Below the pieces are notes generated by a model, which saw only the letters and a program-made list of their open reading frames with translations, had not been told where the DNA came from and searched no databases. DNA of 45,748 nucleotides from assembly GCA_017615355.1 (NCBI GenBank), contig JAGAAJ010000016.1:1-45748 (forward strand). Reading direction: 5' to 3'. The translations under genes were made by a program, and so were the position numbers. The DNA comes from Prevotella sp. Its GTDB lineage: Bacteria > Bacteroidota > Bacteroidia > Bacteroidales > Bacteroidaceae. Position 1 is the first letter of the stretch. Each line of letters begins with the position of its first letter. Shown here piece after piece: positions 1-7,418 of the stretch.

Positions 1-133
1 CCGTCCCGGAACGCCTTCCGCAACATGGACATACGGCACTCTTTCCTATGGTATGTGCATGAAAGATCGTATAGGATTCGTTACTGGTCATGCCGTCAAG
101 GCAGATGTGCCAAGCATGACATTTTGCACTCAA
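1..133 (-). CDS. Probable ISL3-family transposase, N-terminal fragment (runs off the left edge)
   Basis: An open minus-strand frame enters the window from beyond position 1 and ends in a zinc-finger-like CPCCGRRSG motif preceded by YTIFHAHTIGKSAV. This spacing resembles the N-terminal zinc-binding domain of ISL3 transposases, where a CPxCGxxS motif precedes a conserved His that would lie outside the window. No ATG opens the frame near its promoter. A TTG at 133-131 is the likeliest start and the first in-frame ATG is at 91-89. A promoter-like element lies just upstream at 180-210. Only about 44 codons are visible, so the family call is tentative. Confidence 0.45.
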   Translation of the reverse strand, partial: MSAKCHAWHICLDGMTSNESYTIFHAHTIGKSAVCPCCGRRSGT

Positions 134-179
134 TTGTGATTCTATCTTTATAAAAATTGTGATTTGATTATTCGGGATG

Positions 180-210
180 CGAAGGTACAAATAAGTGTGC
201 AATTTACAAA
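180..210 (-). promoter_or_regulatory. Promoter of the left-edge transposase-like gene
   Basis: On the minus strand TTTG (210-207) is followed by 19 bp and then TACCTTCG (187-180), one base off the Bacteroidota -7 consensus TAnnTTTG. The region 134-392 holds no gene. It contains this promoter, a lone plus-strand TATCTTTG at 227-234 with no recognisable gene behind it, and the hairpin at 329-361. It is AT-rich compared with the flanking genes. Confidence 0.5.
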
Positions 211-328
211 ATATAATCTCGATAATTATCTTTGTTCGGATTGTTTTTTTTCTATGTCAACCATCTACTTCCCTTGCAAGTAATCCAACTGCCTCATGTC
301 AGGTTGAGTGGTTTTTCTATAAATCAAA

Positions 329-361
329 ATGAGGGCGTGTCAAAAATTGGCACGCCCTCAT
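329..361 (-). terminator. Terminator-like hairpin after the lipoprotein gene
   Basis: A perfect 11-bp inverted repeat (ATGAGGGCGTG at 329-339 and its complement at 351-361) has an 11-nt loop. Read on the minus strand it lies about 30 nt after the lipoprotein stop codon and is followed by TTTTGATTTA. It is a plausible intrinsic terminator for the minus-strand gene cluster. No T-run follows on the plus strand. Confidence 0.7.
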
Positions 362-392
362 GATGGTTTGATAATATACTTGATGTGGAAAA

Positions 393-1250
393 TCAGTCCT
401 CGCCTAGCATTTTCAACGCCGTCTGGGTAAGGAACTGCTTCATCTTGCCGACGGGAACGGTGAAAGTAGGCATACCGGCTGCGTAGAACGAGATCTCGTA
501 GGGCTGGTAGGTGAAGACGAAGCCCTCTTGGGTGATGTATGGGACGTTCTTCGGCAGCGGCAGGTAGTTGACGTCGTCGTCGGTGAGGATATACTCTTTC
601 AGGTCTTCGTCGGTGGTGACGCTCTCGTCGGAATACTGTCCGAAGTAGTCTATGAGACCTTTCTTGATGAGGGCATAGATGTCCTGAGAGTAGAGGTTGC
701 GCATCATGTCGGTGCCGAAGCGGCGACCGTCGCTCTTGCGGAAGGTCATGCCATAGCTGGACTCCACGCCGTGGGCGCCGTTCAGATAGACGCTGCTGTT
801 GACGAGATAGGTGATGAAGTGGTCGGTCTCGTATTCCTTCTTGAAGTCGTAGTTGCGATAGAAACCGTTGATGATCTCGTCGTTGCCGTCGTTCTCATCG
901 ATCTGTACCTGCTTCTCGTCGTTGAGCTCCTTCTTGTAGAATCCGCCGTAGTAGTCGACCAGCTGCTGTCCCTCTTCGAGGTCGCCGTCGTAGGTGCCGC
1001 CCATCGTCTCGCTGATGTATTCGCGGATGGCGTTGACGAGGATGGGGTTGCCGTCCTTGGGATACTCTACGTCGATGCTTACTTCTACCTTGTCCTCCTC
1101 ATAGGAGTAGCTCAGCTTCTCGGTCTCAAAGGCTATGCCCTCGAGGTCGGCAATGTTTACCTCTTCTTCTTTGTCTGAGGAAGACTTGGACAGATGGTCG
1201 CAGCTTGCCACGACCATCATGCCCAAGATAAATGTGAGTATCTTTTTCAT
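393..1250 (-). CDS. DUF3298/RsiV-like lipoprotein
   Basis: Predicted 285-residue lipoprotein. The start at 1250 gives MKKILTFILGMMVVASC, a signal peptide with a VASC lipobox, so Cys17 would be lipidated. An upstream TTG at 1292 would add 14 residues and put the signal sequence internally, so it was not chosen. The body resembles the DUF4163/DUF3298 fold of RsiV-type lipoproteins, with an N-terminal domain around YPKDGNPILVNAIREYI and a C-terminal segment ending GMPTFTVPVGKMKQFL. Function in Bacteroidota is unknown; RsiV binds lysozyme in Bacillus, but that cannot be transferred. The gene follows pgk by 45 nt and is probably co-transcribed. A 21-bp copy of the pgk 3' end lies in the gap and supplies the bases just before the ATG. 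Confidence 0.7.
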   Translation of the reverse strand: MKKILTFILGMMVVASCDHLSKSSSDKEEEVNIADLEGIAFETEKLSYSYEEDKVEVSIDVEYPKDGNPILVNAIREYISETMGGTYDGDLEEGQQLVDYYGGFYKKELNDEKQVQIDENDGNDEIINGFYRNYDFKKEYETDHFITYLVNSSVYLNGAHGVESSYGMTFRKSDGRRFGTDMMRNLYSQDIYALIKKGLIDYFGQYSDESVTTDEDLKEYILTDDDVNYLPLPKNVPYITQEGFVFTYQPYEISFYAAGMPTFTVPVGKMKQFLTQTALKMLGED

Positions 1251-1251
1251 T

Positions 1252-1316
1252 TTACTCGCCTTTGATAGCTGCATTTTTTTTGCACCTTTCAAAGGTTACT
1301 CACCTTTGATAGCTGC
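1252..1316. repeat. Direct repeat of the pgk 3' end (two 21-bp copies, 44 bp apart)
   Basis: The 21 bases at 1296-1316 (last codons and stop of pgk) recur at 1252-1272 with one mismatch. The second copy ends right at the lipoprotein start codon and provides its translation initiation region (CAAAGGCGAGTAAAATG on the minus strand). This looks like a small tandem duplication. Confidence 0.8.
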
Positions 1317-2567
1317 CACGCCGGGGAGCACCTTGCCCTCGATGGCCTCGAGCAGAGCGCCGCCACCGGTTGAGATGTAGCTCACCTGGTCGGCCAGGCC
1401 GAACTTGTTGACACATGCCACGCTGTCGCCACCGCCGATGAGGGAGAAAGCACCCTCGGCCGTAGCCTTGGCAATGGCCTCGCCGATGGCGCGGCTGCCT
1501 GCGGTGAAGTCGTCGCACTCGAACACGCCGGCAGGACCGTTCCACAGGATGGTCTTGGCGCCGTTGATAGCCTCAGCGAATGCCTTCTGGCTCTCAGGAC
1601 CTGCATCAACGCCCTCGAAGCCCTCGGGCACGTCGTTGGCGGGGCAGGTGATAATCTGTGAACCGGGCTTCACGGTCATGGTGCCGAAGTCGAGGCCGTT
1701 GGTAGCGGTGCAGTCGCTGCCGAGCACCAGCTGCACGCCGTTCTTCTTGGCCAGCTCCTCAACGCCGAGGGCCACGTCAAGCTTGTCGAGCTCAACGATA
1801 GAGTTGCCAATCTTGCCGTCGTGAGCCTTGGCGAAGGTGTAGGTCATGCCACCACAGAGGATGAGCTTGTCGACCTTGCCCAGCAGGTTCTCGATGATGC
1901 CGATCTTGGAAGAGACCTTCGAGCCGCCCATGATGGCGACGAAGGGGCGCTTGATGTTGCTGAGCACGTTGTCGACAGCCTGTACCTCTTTCTCCATCAG
2001 CAGGCCGAGCATCTTGTTGTCGGCGTCGAAATAGTCGGCGATGACAGCTGTAGAGGCGTGCTTGCGGTGAGCGGTGCCGAAGGCGTCCATCACGTAGCAG
2101 TCAGCATAGCTGGCCAGCGTCTTGGCAAACTCCTTCTGGCTGGCCTTCATGGCCTTCTTGGCGTCGTCGTAGGCGGGATCGGTCTTCTCGATGCCCACGG
2201 GCTTGCCTTCCTCCTCAGGATAGTAGCGCAGGTTCTCGAGCAGCAGAGCCTCGCCCATCTTCAGGGCAGCAGCGGCGTCGGCAGCCTTGGCGCAGTCGGG
2301 AGCAAATGCTACGGGCACGCCGAGAGCCTTCTCCACGGCCTCGCGAATCTGACCCAGGGAGAGCTTGGGATTCACCTTGCCCTTGGGCTTGCCCATGTGG
2401 CTCATGATGATGACAGCACCGCCGTCGGCCAAAATCTTCTTCAGCGTGGGCAGGGCACCACGGATGCGGGTGTCGTCAGTAATCTTACCATTCTCGTCGA
2501 GGGGCACGTTGAAGTCAACGCGCACGATTGCCTTCTTACCGGCAAAGTTCATTTCATTGATTGTCAT
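1296..2567 (-). CDS. pgk: Phosphoglycerate kinase
   Basis: Glycolytic and gluconeogenic enzyme interconverting 1,3-bisphosphoglycerate plus ADP and 3-phosphoglycerate plus ATP in the cytoplasm. The 423-residue length is normal for the family. The N-terminal signature [13 protein letters not shown] lies at about residues 12-24, followed by [18 protein letters not shown] and [11 protein letters not shown]. The ATP-side motifs include [15 protein letters not shown] and the C-terminal [15 protein letters not shown] and STGGGALLE. The start ATG at 2567 gives the usual short N-terminus ([12 protein letters not shown]). No TAnnTTTG element was found in the 40-nt gap upstream, so expression probably comes from a promoter further up the rlmN-pdxA cluster. 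Gene identity is essentially certain; the operon assignment is inferred. Confidence 0.97.
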   Translation of the reverse strand: MTINEMNFAGKKAIVRVDFNVPLDENGKITDDTRIRGALPTLKKILADGGAVIIMSHMGKPKGKVNPKLSLGQIREAVEKALGVPVAFAPDCAKAADAAAALKMGEALLLENLRYYPEEEGKPVGIEKTDPAYDDAKKAMKASQKEFAKTLASYADCYVMDAFGTAHRKHASTAVIADYFDADNKMLGLLMEKEVQAVDNVLSNIKRPFVAIMGGSKVSSKIGIIENLLGKVDKLILCGGMTYTFAKAHDGKIGNSIVELDKLDVALGVEELAKKNGVQLVLGSDCTATNGLDFGTMTVKPGSQIITCPANDVPEGFEGVDAGPESQKAFAEAINGAKTILWNGPAGVFECDDFTAGSRAIGEAIAKATAEGAFSLIGGGDSVACVNKFGLADQVSYISTGGGALLEAIEGKVLPGVAAIKGE

Positions 2568-2607
2568 AATGTTTTGATGTTAATGTTAAATGAATTATTA
2601 AAACTGT

Positions 2608-3177
2608 TTATTGTCTTATTTGTCTCTTTGCTTTTGTCTTTCTCATCAGGTCGGCAGGATTGCTGCCAGGTTGTCCCTCAGGCACTTCGAGGCCGCGACT
2701 GCCGTAGAATTCCAGCCAATAGGCTGTGATGTGGCCGCTGTCGTCGTGGAAGGACATGCCGACGGGCTGGAAAATCTGTCTGCCCTGCTTGTCGACGTAG
2801 CTCTGCTGCACCAGCTCGGAGCAGTAGATGGCCTCCGTCGTGCTGGAGAAGACCGAGTCGTAGGGCAGGCCGATATAGCGTCTGGCATTGCTGATGCTAC
2901 GCTCTGCATCCACGTCTCTCACCCGTCCTATCACATACTGCCCTGATTCGCGCTGCAGCATGGTGCTGAGCCTGCTCACCACGACGCCTTTCCCAGGGAT
3001 GGACTCCAAGACGCTGTCACCGCCTAAGTAGATTGACACATGATCGGCCGTGCCCTGCGTCACCTCCGTGATATGATTGCCCTTTGCCGGCAGATGGAAC
3101 AGCAGGTCGCCGCGATGCAACGCCTGGCAGGCCGTGCAGCAGACGGAAGAAATGAGAAGGATGGGCCATGTCTTCAT
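2608..3177 (-). CDS. YiiX/YebB-like NlpC/P60-type cysteine hydrolase, exported
   Basis: A 189-residue protein with an N-terminal hydrophobic signal sequence (MKTWPILLISSVCC). The mature part matches the YiiX/orthopox-G6R branch of the NlpC/P60 superfamily. It opens with HRGDLLFHLP, has the catalytic His in the DHVSIYLGG motif, and the catalytic Cys in YCSELVQQSY. In this permuted branch the His precedes the Cys, as seen here. Substrates are poorly defined; relatives are predicted to cleave amide or ester bonds in cell envelope or lipid substrates. It begins 3 nt after the pdxA stop codon and is likely translated from the same mRNA. The signal sequence has no clean lipobox, so a periplasmic location is more likely than a lipoprotein. 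Confidence 0.8.
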   Translation of the reverse strand: MKTWPILLISSVCCTACQALHRGDLLFHLPAKGNHITEVTQGTADHVSIYLGGDSVLESIPGKGVVVSRLSTMLQRESGQYVIGRVRDVDAERSISNARRYIGLPYDSVFSSTTEAIYCSELVQQSYVDKQGRQIFQPVGMSFHDDSGHITAYWLEFYGSRGLEVPEGQPGSNPADLMRKTKAKRQIRQ

Positions 3178-3180
3178 GTA

Positions 3181-4317
3181 CTATTCTGCCTTGTCTGTCC
3201 TGTCCTCCCTCCGTTCACGAGGCATGTTGAAACGCACCTTCTCGCTCTCGTCGCGCTTCTCGTGATAGAGCTTGGGCAGGGGATTGGCCAGCGGCTCGTC
3301 GTAGTATTGGCGGTTGCGCCAGATATCGATGGCTTCGTAGATGGCATGGCGCATGGAGTCGGCCTCCATCCGTCCCTGTCCGGCCAGATTGAAGCAGGCG
3401 CCGTGGGCAGGAGCTGTGCGGACGAGCGGCAGGCCGGCGGTGACGCGCACACCCTTGTCGTCGCTGATGCTGGTAATGGCCTTGAAGGGCGTTTGTCCCT
3501 GATCGTGATACATGGCCAGCACACCGTCGAACTGCGCATAGTCGCCGTTGCCGAAGAAATCGTCGGCAGGGTAGGGGCCGAAGGCCTGGATGCTCTGCGC
3601 TGCCAGCTCCTTGATGGCAGGGCGTATGATCTCCTGCTCCTCGTCTCCCAGTATGCCCTCTTCGCCACCACGGGGATTCAGGGCCAGCACGGCGATGCGG
3701 GGATTGGCGATGCGCATGTCGCGGCGCAGCGACTGGTGGAAGATCTTCGCCTTGTCCACAATCTTCTGCTGCGAGATGGCATCGGGCACATCCTTCAGCG
3801 AGACGTTGTTGGTGACCAAGGCGATGCGCAGGTTGTCGCTCACCAAGATGGTGAGGCCGTGTAGCTGCTCATTCTCAGCACCAGGCATGTGCAGGTGCTG
3901 TGTGATGTAGGACGTGTGGCCGTCGAAGCCGTGGATGCTGTTCTTGGCCACAGGAGCGGTGACGAGCACGTCGTAGAGTCCCTCGGCATAGTCGGCCAGG
4001 GCACGGTCGATGGCGCGCTGGGCTGCCTCACCGGCTTCGGGCGTGGGGATGCCGAGGTCAATCTTCACCTCCTCGTCAAAAGTGGTAAGCAGGTTGACGC
4101 GGCCGTCCTTGGCATCGCTGGCATTACTGATGATGTTGAACTGGGGCTCATAGCCTAAGGTCTTGCCATGATACACAGCCGCCTTGGGCGAGCCGTATAT
4201 GATGGGTGTGAACAATTCCAAGACGGCGGGGTCTTCGAATACCTTGAATAACAGTTCGTAGCCTACACCGTTGGTGTCGCCTTGAGTGATGGCTACTCTT
4301 ATCTTTCTTTCTTCCAT
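3181..4317 (-). CDS. pdxA: 4-hydroxythreonine-4-phosphate dehydrogenase
   Basis: NAD-dependent enzyme of the DXP-dependent pyridoxal 5'-phosphate pathway. It oxidises 4-phosphohydroxy-L-threonine to a product that PdxJ condenses with deoxyxylulose phosphate. The start at 4317 (MEERKIRVAITQGDTNGVG) reproduces the family N-terminus; the open frame continues another 62 codons upstream, but that stretch overlaps rlmN and has no family similarity. Metal- and substrate-binding motifs visible are GHTSYI, LNPRGGEEG and MYHDQGQTPFKA, followed by RTAPAHG near the C-terminus. The length of 378 residues is slightly above the usual 330-360. It sits 16 nt after rlmN and 3 nt before the YiiX-like gene. Confidence 0.95.
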   Translation of the reverse strand: MEERKIRVAITQGDTNGVGYELLFKVFEDPAVLELFTPIIYGSPKAAVYHGKTLGYEPQFNIISNASDAKDGRVNLLTTFDEEVKIDLGIPTPEAGEAAQRAIDRALADYAEGLYDVLVTAPVAKNSIHGFDGHTSYITQHLHMPGAENEQLHGLTILVSDNLRIALVTNNVSLKDVPDAISQQKIVDKAKIFHQSLRRDMRIANPRIAVLALNPRGGEEGILGDEEQEIIRPAIKELAAQSIQAFGPYPADDFFGNGDYAQFDGVLAMYHDQGQTPFKAITSISDDKGVRVTAGLPLVRTAPAHGACFNLAGQGRMEADSMRHAIYEAIDIWRNRQYYDEPLANPLPKLYHEKRDESEKVRFNMPRERREDRTDKAE

Positions 4318-4333
4318 TATATTTATATGAGGA

Positions 4334-5452
4334 TTATTGTTGGTGTTTGTTGTGTGCAGTTGATAGCAGGCCGCAGGCGGCAAGGATGTCCTCTCCGCGG
4401 CTGGCCCTGATGGTGGCAATGACGCCATGACGGGTGAGATAGTCGCGCAGCTGTTCCATGCGCAGCGAGTCGCTGGCAGGAAGGTCGACGTCGGGGATGG
4501 CATGGAAACGGATGAGGTTGACGCGGCACTCTAAACCTTGTACCAGCTTTACAATCTCCTGACCATGCTGCAGGCTGTCGTTCAGGCCGCCGAAGCAGAT
4601 GTACTCGAAAGAGCAGCGGCGCTGGTGCGTGAAGTCGTACTCCTTGAGCAGGGCCACCGTCTCGCTGATGGGCATCGCCTTCTCGGCAGGCATCAGCAGC
4701 AGGCGCTGTTCGTGCAAGGGAGAATGCATCGAGATGGCCACATGGCATTGGCTCTCGTCGAGGAATCGCTTCAGTTTGTTCCTTACTCCTACCGAGCTGA
4801 CTGTGATACGTTTAGGACTCCAGCCATAACCATTACTTGAAGTCAGTATCTTCGTGACTTTCAGTACGGCGTCGAGATTGTCCATCGGCTCACCTTGTCC
4901 CATAAATACAATGTTCGTGAGAGGCGTGAGATACGAGGTGTGAGCTGTGGAGTGGGGTAGGGAGTAAATCTGATTGAGAATGTCAGCAGCAGTCAGCTGA
5001 CCTTCGAAGCCCTGCTTGCCCGTCTGACAGAACAGACAGTTCATCTTGCAGCCCACCTGACATGACACACAAAGCGTGGCGCGGTCTTCGTCAGGGATAT
5101 AGACGGTCTCCACAAAGCGGGACGTATGAGCTTCTGCGTCCTGTTGACAGTCATCGCTTTTCGGAAGAGCAGAGAGGAGAGTGGTTGTCCTGACGGGGAA
5201 GAGAAACTTGATGGTGCCGTCCTTCGATTCCTGGCTGGCTACAGGTGGCATTGCCCCTACGGTGTAGCGCTCGCTGAGGAGCTGACGTGCCGCTTTCGAC
5301 AGGTTTGTCATCTCATCAATCTCAGTTACATGCTTCTCATACAGCCACTTAGCCAACTGCCCGCCCGTATAGGCAGGCAGCCCCAAATCGATGGAAATCT
5401 GCCGCAATTCATTTGCGTTCAAACCCATCAATGGCTGCTTTGCGTCAATCAT
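4334..5452 (-). CDS. rlmN: 23S rRNA (adenine-2503-C2)-methyltransferase, radical SAM
   Basis: Dual-specificity methyltransferase of the RlmN/Cfr family, methylating A2503 of 23S rRNA and, in related enzymes, A37 of some tRNAs. The radical-SAM CxxxCxxC cluster is C135, C139 and C142 in CQVGCKMNCLFC. The methyl-carrying Cys near the C-terminus is about C360 in DILAACGLL. FMGQGEPMDN is the GEP motif. Two segments look like lineage insertions: about residues 93-112 (SALPKSDDCQQDAEA) and about 161-178 (SLPHSTAHTSYLT). The second is encoded by a minisatellite-like stretch at 4916-4949. The start MIDAKQPLMGL aligns with the family N-terminus. A TACCTTTG promoter element ends four bases before the ATG, so the mRNA should be leaderless. 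Confidence 0.95.
   Translation of the reverse strand: MIDAKQPLMGLNANELRQISIDLGLPAYTGGQLAKWLYEKHVTEIDEMTNLSKAARQLLSERYTVGAMPPVASQESKDGTIKFLFPVRTTTLLSALPKSDDCQQDAEAHTSRFVETVYIPDEDRATLCVSCQVGCKMNCLFCQTGKQGFEGQLTAADILNQIYSLPHSTAHTSYLTPLTNIVFMGQGEPMDNLDAVLKVTKILTSSNGYGWSPKRITVSSVGVRNKLKRFLDESQCHVAISMHSPLHEQRLLLMPAEKAMPISETVALLKEYDFTHQRRCSFEYICFGGLNDSLQHGQEIVKLVQGLECRVNLIRFHAIPDVDLPASDSLRMEQLRDYLTRHGVIATIRASRGEDILAACGLLSTAHNKHQQ
4916..4949. repeat. Minisatellite-like G/A-rich segment inside rlmN
   Basis: The plus strand reads GTGAGAGGCGTGAGAT then ACGAGGTGTGAG. This resembles the GAGAGGTGTGAGGTGAG units inside the tandem ABC ATPase gene (30452-30490), but here the coding strand is the complement. 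It encodes an extra TAHTSYLTP-type segment just before the conserved LTNIVFMGQGEP. The relationship is inferred from word similarity only. Confidence 0.4.
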
Positions 5453-5456
5453 GGTG

Positions 5457-5464
5457 CAAAGGTA
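5457..5464 (-). promoter_or_regulatory. rlmN -7 promoter element (leaderless configuration)
   Basis: TACCTTTG on the minus strand ends four bases (CACC) before the rlmN ATG. With the Bacteroidota start site a few bases after this element, transcription should begin at or next to the ATG. No clear -33 TTTG lies at the usual distance. Confidence 0.65.
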
Positions 5465-5551
5465 CGAAACTTTCCCTTTTTATCACTCACCTCAAAAGCT
5501 AAAAAATCGAAAAAAAACAAGAGAAAGCGCATCGGATGTAAAAAAAGTTTG

Positions 5552-5559
5552 TATCTTTG
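5552..5559 (+). promoter_or_regulatory. -7 promoter element of the phospho-sugar mutase gene
   Basis: TATCTTTG on the plus strand, 47 bp before the mutase ATG, in the region shared with divergent rlmN. The -33 position is not well conserved. Confidence 0.65.
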
Positions 5560-5606
5560 GCACTCAGAATTGAAACCAGTAACATCACAACAGAATTACT
5601 TAACTT

Positions 5607-7352
5607 ATGGAAAACAATGCTCAGCTTATCGCTCAGTGCGAGGCACTGGCAAAGCAGTGGCTTTCTCCGGCCTTTGACGAGGAGACACGCAAGGAAGTTC
5701 AGGCTATGCTCGACAATGAGGACAAAAGCGCCCTCATCGATGCTTTCTACCAGAACCTGGAGTTTGGTACGGGTGGCCTGCGCGGCATCATGGGTGCCGG
5801 CACCAACCGCATGAACAAGTACATCGTCGGTATGGCTACGCAGGGCTTCGCCAACTATATCAACAAGGCTTTCCCCGACATCCAGCCCGCCGTTGTCGTT
5901 GGTCACGACTGCCGTAACAACGGCCGTATGTTTGCAGAGAGCGTTGCCGACATCTTCTCGGCCAACGGCATCAAGGTGTATCTCTTCGAGAGCCTTCGTC
6001 CCACGCCTGAGATCTCCTTCGCCATCCGTCAGCTGAAGTGCCAGGCCGGCGTCAACGTCACCGCCTCGCACAACCCCCGCGAGTACAACGGCTACAAGGC
6101 CTACTGGGACGACGGCGCACAGGTGCTGGCACCCCACGACAAGGGCATCATCGACGAGGTGAACAAGGTGAAGATTGAGGACGTGAAGTTCGAGGGTAAC
6201 AAAGACCTCATCATCCCCATCGGCGGTGAGATGGACTGGGACTACATCCAGGCTGTGAAGGAGGCAATGGTCGACCAGGACGTCATCCTGCGCCAGAAAG
6301 ACCTCAACATCGTCTACTCGCCCATGCACGGCACAGGCCGCGTCATCATCCCGATGGCTCTGCGCTCATGGGGCTTCCAGAACATCCATGTGGTGCCCGA
6401 GCAGATGGTCATCGACGGAAACTTCCCCACCGTCGTCAGCCCCAATCCTGAGAACGCCGAGGCTATGACCTTAGGAATGAAGCTCGGCACGAAGCTCAAT
6501 GCCGACCTCGTCATCGCATCCGATCCCGATGCCGACCGTCTGGCCATCGTATGCCGCAACTCGAAGGGTGAGTGGGAGATCCTCAACGGCAACCAGACCT
6601 GCATGATGTTCTCGTGGTATATCATCGCCAACAAGAAGAAGCTTGGCCAACTGAAGGGCAACGAGTTCCTGGTGAAGACCATCGTGACCACCGAGGTCAT
6701 TGCCGAGATTGCCAAGAAGAACGGCGTGGAGTACAACGACTGCTACACGGGCTTCAAATGGATTGCCAACGAGATCCGTGTCAACGAAGGCAAGAAGAAG
6801 TACATCGGCGGTGGCGAGGAGAGCTTCGGCTTCCTGCCATACGACAAGGTAAGGGACAAGGATTCACCAGCCTCCATCTGCCTCATCTGCGAGATAGCTG
6901 CCTGGGCACGTGACAACGGCATGACCCTCTACGACCTGCTGATGAACATCTACAAGGAGTACGGCTTCTCACGCGAGGTGACCATCAACGTGGTGCGTCC
7001 TGGCAAGACCGGCGCCGACGAAATCAAGCAGATGATGACCAACTTCCGCGAGAACCCGCCGAAGGACCTGGGCGGCTCGAAGATCGTGCTTTCGAAGGAC
7101 TTCCAGAAGCTTGAGGCACGTGATGCCGCCGGCAATGTCAGCAAGCTTGACATGCCCGACAAGAGCAACGTGCTGCAGTGGTTCTGCGACGACGGAACGA
7201 AGGTCTCTGTCCGTCCCAGTGGCACCGAGCCGAAGATAAAGTTCTACACCGAGGTGAAAGACCCGTCGTTCAAGGGCGCTGCCGACTACGAGCGTTGCAT
7301 GGCCGCCGCTGGCGAGAAGGTGGAAGCCATCAAGAAGACCTTGAACTTGTAA
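5607..7352 (+). CDS. Phospho-sugar mutase (phosphoglucomutase/phosphomannomutase family)
   Basis: Cytoplasmic alpha-D-phosphohexomutase of 581 residues, the long form common in Bacteroidota and Firmicutes. All four family motifs are present. The phosphoserine loop is TASHNPREYNGYK with Ser154, the Mg-binding loop DPDADR is near residue 306, the sugar-binding loop is GGGEESFGF, and the phosphate-binding loop is RPSGTEPKIKF. It probably interconverts glucose-1-phosphate and glucose-6-phosphate, but mannose or other hexose phosphates cannot be excluded. The start (MENNAQLIAQCEALAKQW) gives a normal N-terminus. It is 66 bp upstream of dnaB, with a hairpin in the gap. Confidence 0.93.
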   Translation: MENNAQLIAQCEALAKQWLSPAFDEETRKEVQAMLDNEDKSALIDAFYQNLEFGTGGLRGIMGAGTNRMNKYIVGMATQGFANYINKAFPDIQPAVVVGHDCRNNGRMFAESVADIFSANGIKVYLFESLRPTPEISFAIRQLKCQAGVNVTASHNPREYNGYKAYWDDGAQVLAPHDKGIIDEVNKVKIEDVKFEGNKDLIIPIGGEMDWDYIQAVKEAMVDQDVILRQKDLNIVYSPMHGTGRVIIPMALRSWGFQNIHVVPEQMVIDGNFPTVVSPNPENAEAMTLGMKLGTKLNADLVIASDPDADRLAIVCRNSKGEWEILNGNQTCMMFSWYIIANKKKLGQLKGNEFLVKTIVTTEVIAEIAKKNGVEYNDCYTGFKWIANEIRVNEGKKKYIGGGEESFGFLPYDKVRDKDSPASICLICEIAAWARDNGMTLYDLLMNIYKEYGFSREVTINVVRPGKTGADEIKQMMTNFRENPPKDLGGSKIVLSKDFQKLEARDAAGNVSKLDMPDKSNVLQWFCDDGTKVSVRPSGTEPKIKFYTEVKDPSFKGAADYERCMAAAGEKVEAIKKTLNL

Positions 7353-7380
7353 GAAATGGAATAACCAGAGAATTTGAAAG

Positions 7381-7407
7381 AAGGGTGTGCCGAGATGACA
7401 CACCCTT
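7381..7407 (+). terminator. Hairpin between the mutase gene and dnaB
   Basis: Perfect 9-bp inverted repeat (AAGGGTGTG at 7381-7389 and CACACCCTT at 7399-7407) with a 9-nt loop, 12 bp before the dnaB ATG. No T-run follows, so it may be a weak terminator or an RNA processing or stabilising hairpin rather than a full stop. Confidence 0.45.
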
Positions 7408-7418
7408 CCCCCTGAAAA

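Noticed and set aside
1821-2729. 302-codon open frame antisense to pgk
   Set aside because: It mirrors pgk; the protein is a low-complexity Val/Leu/Gly-rich shadow caused by codon bias, with no family motifs.
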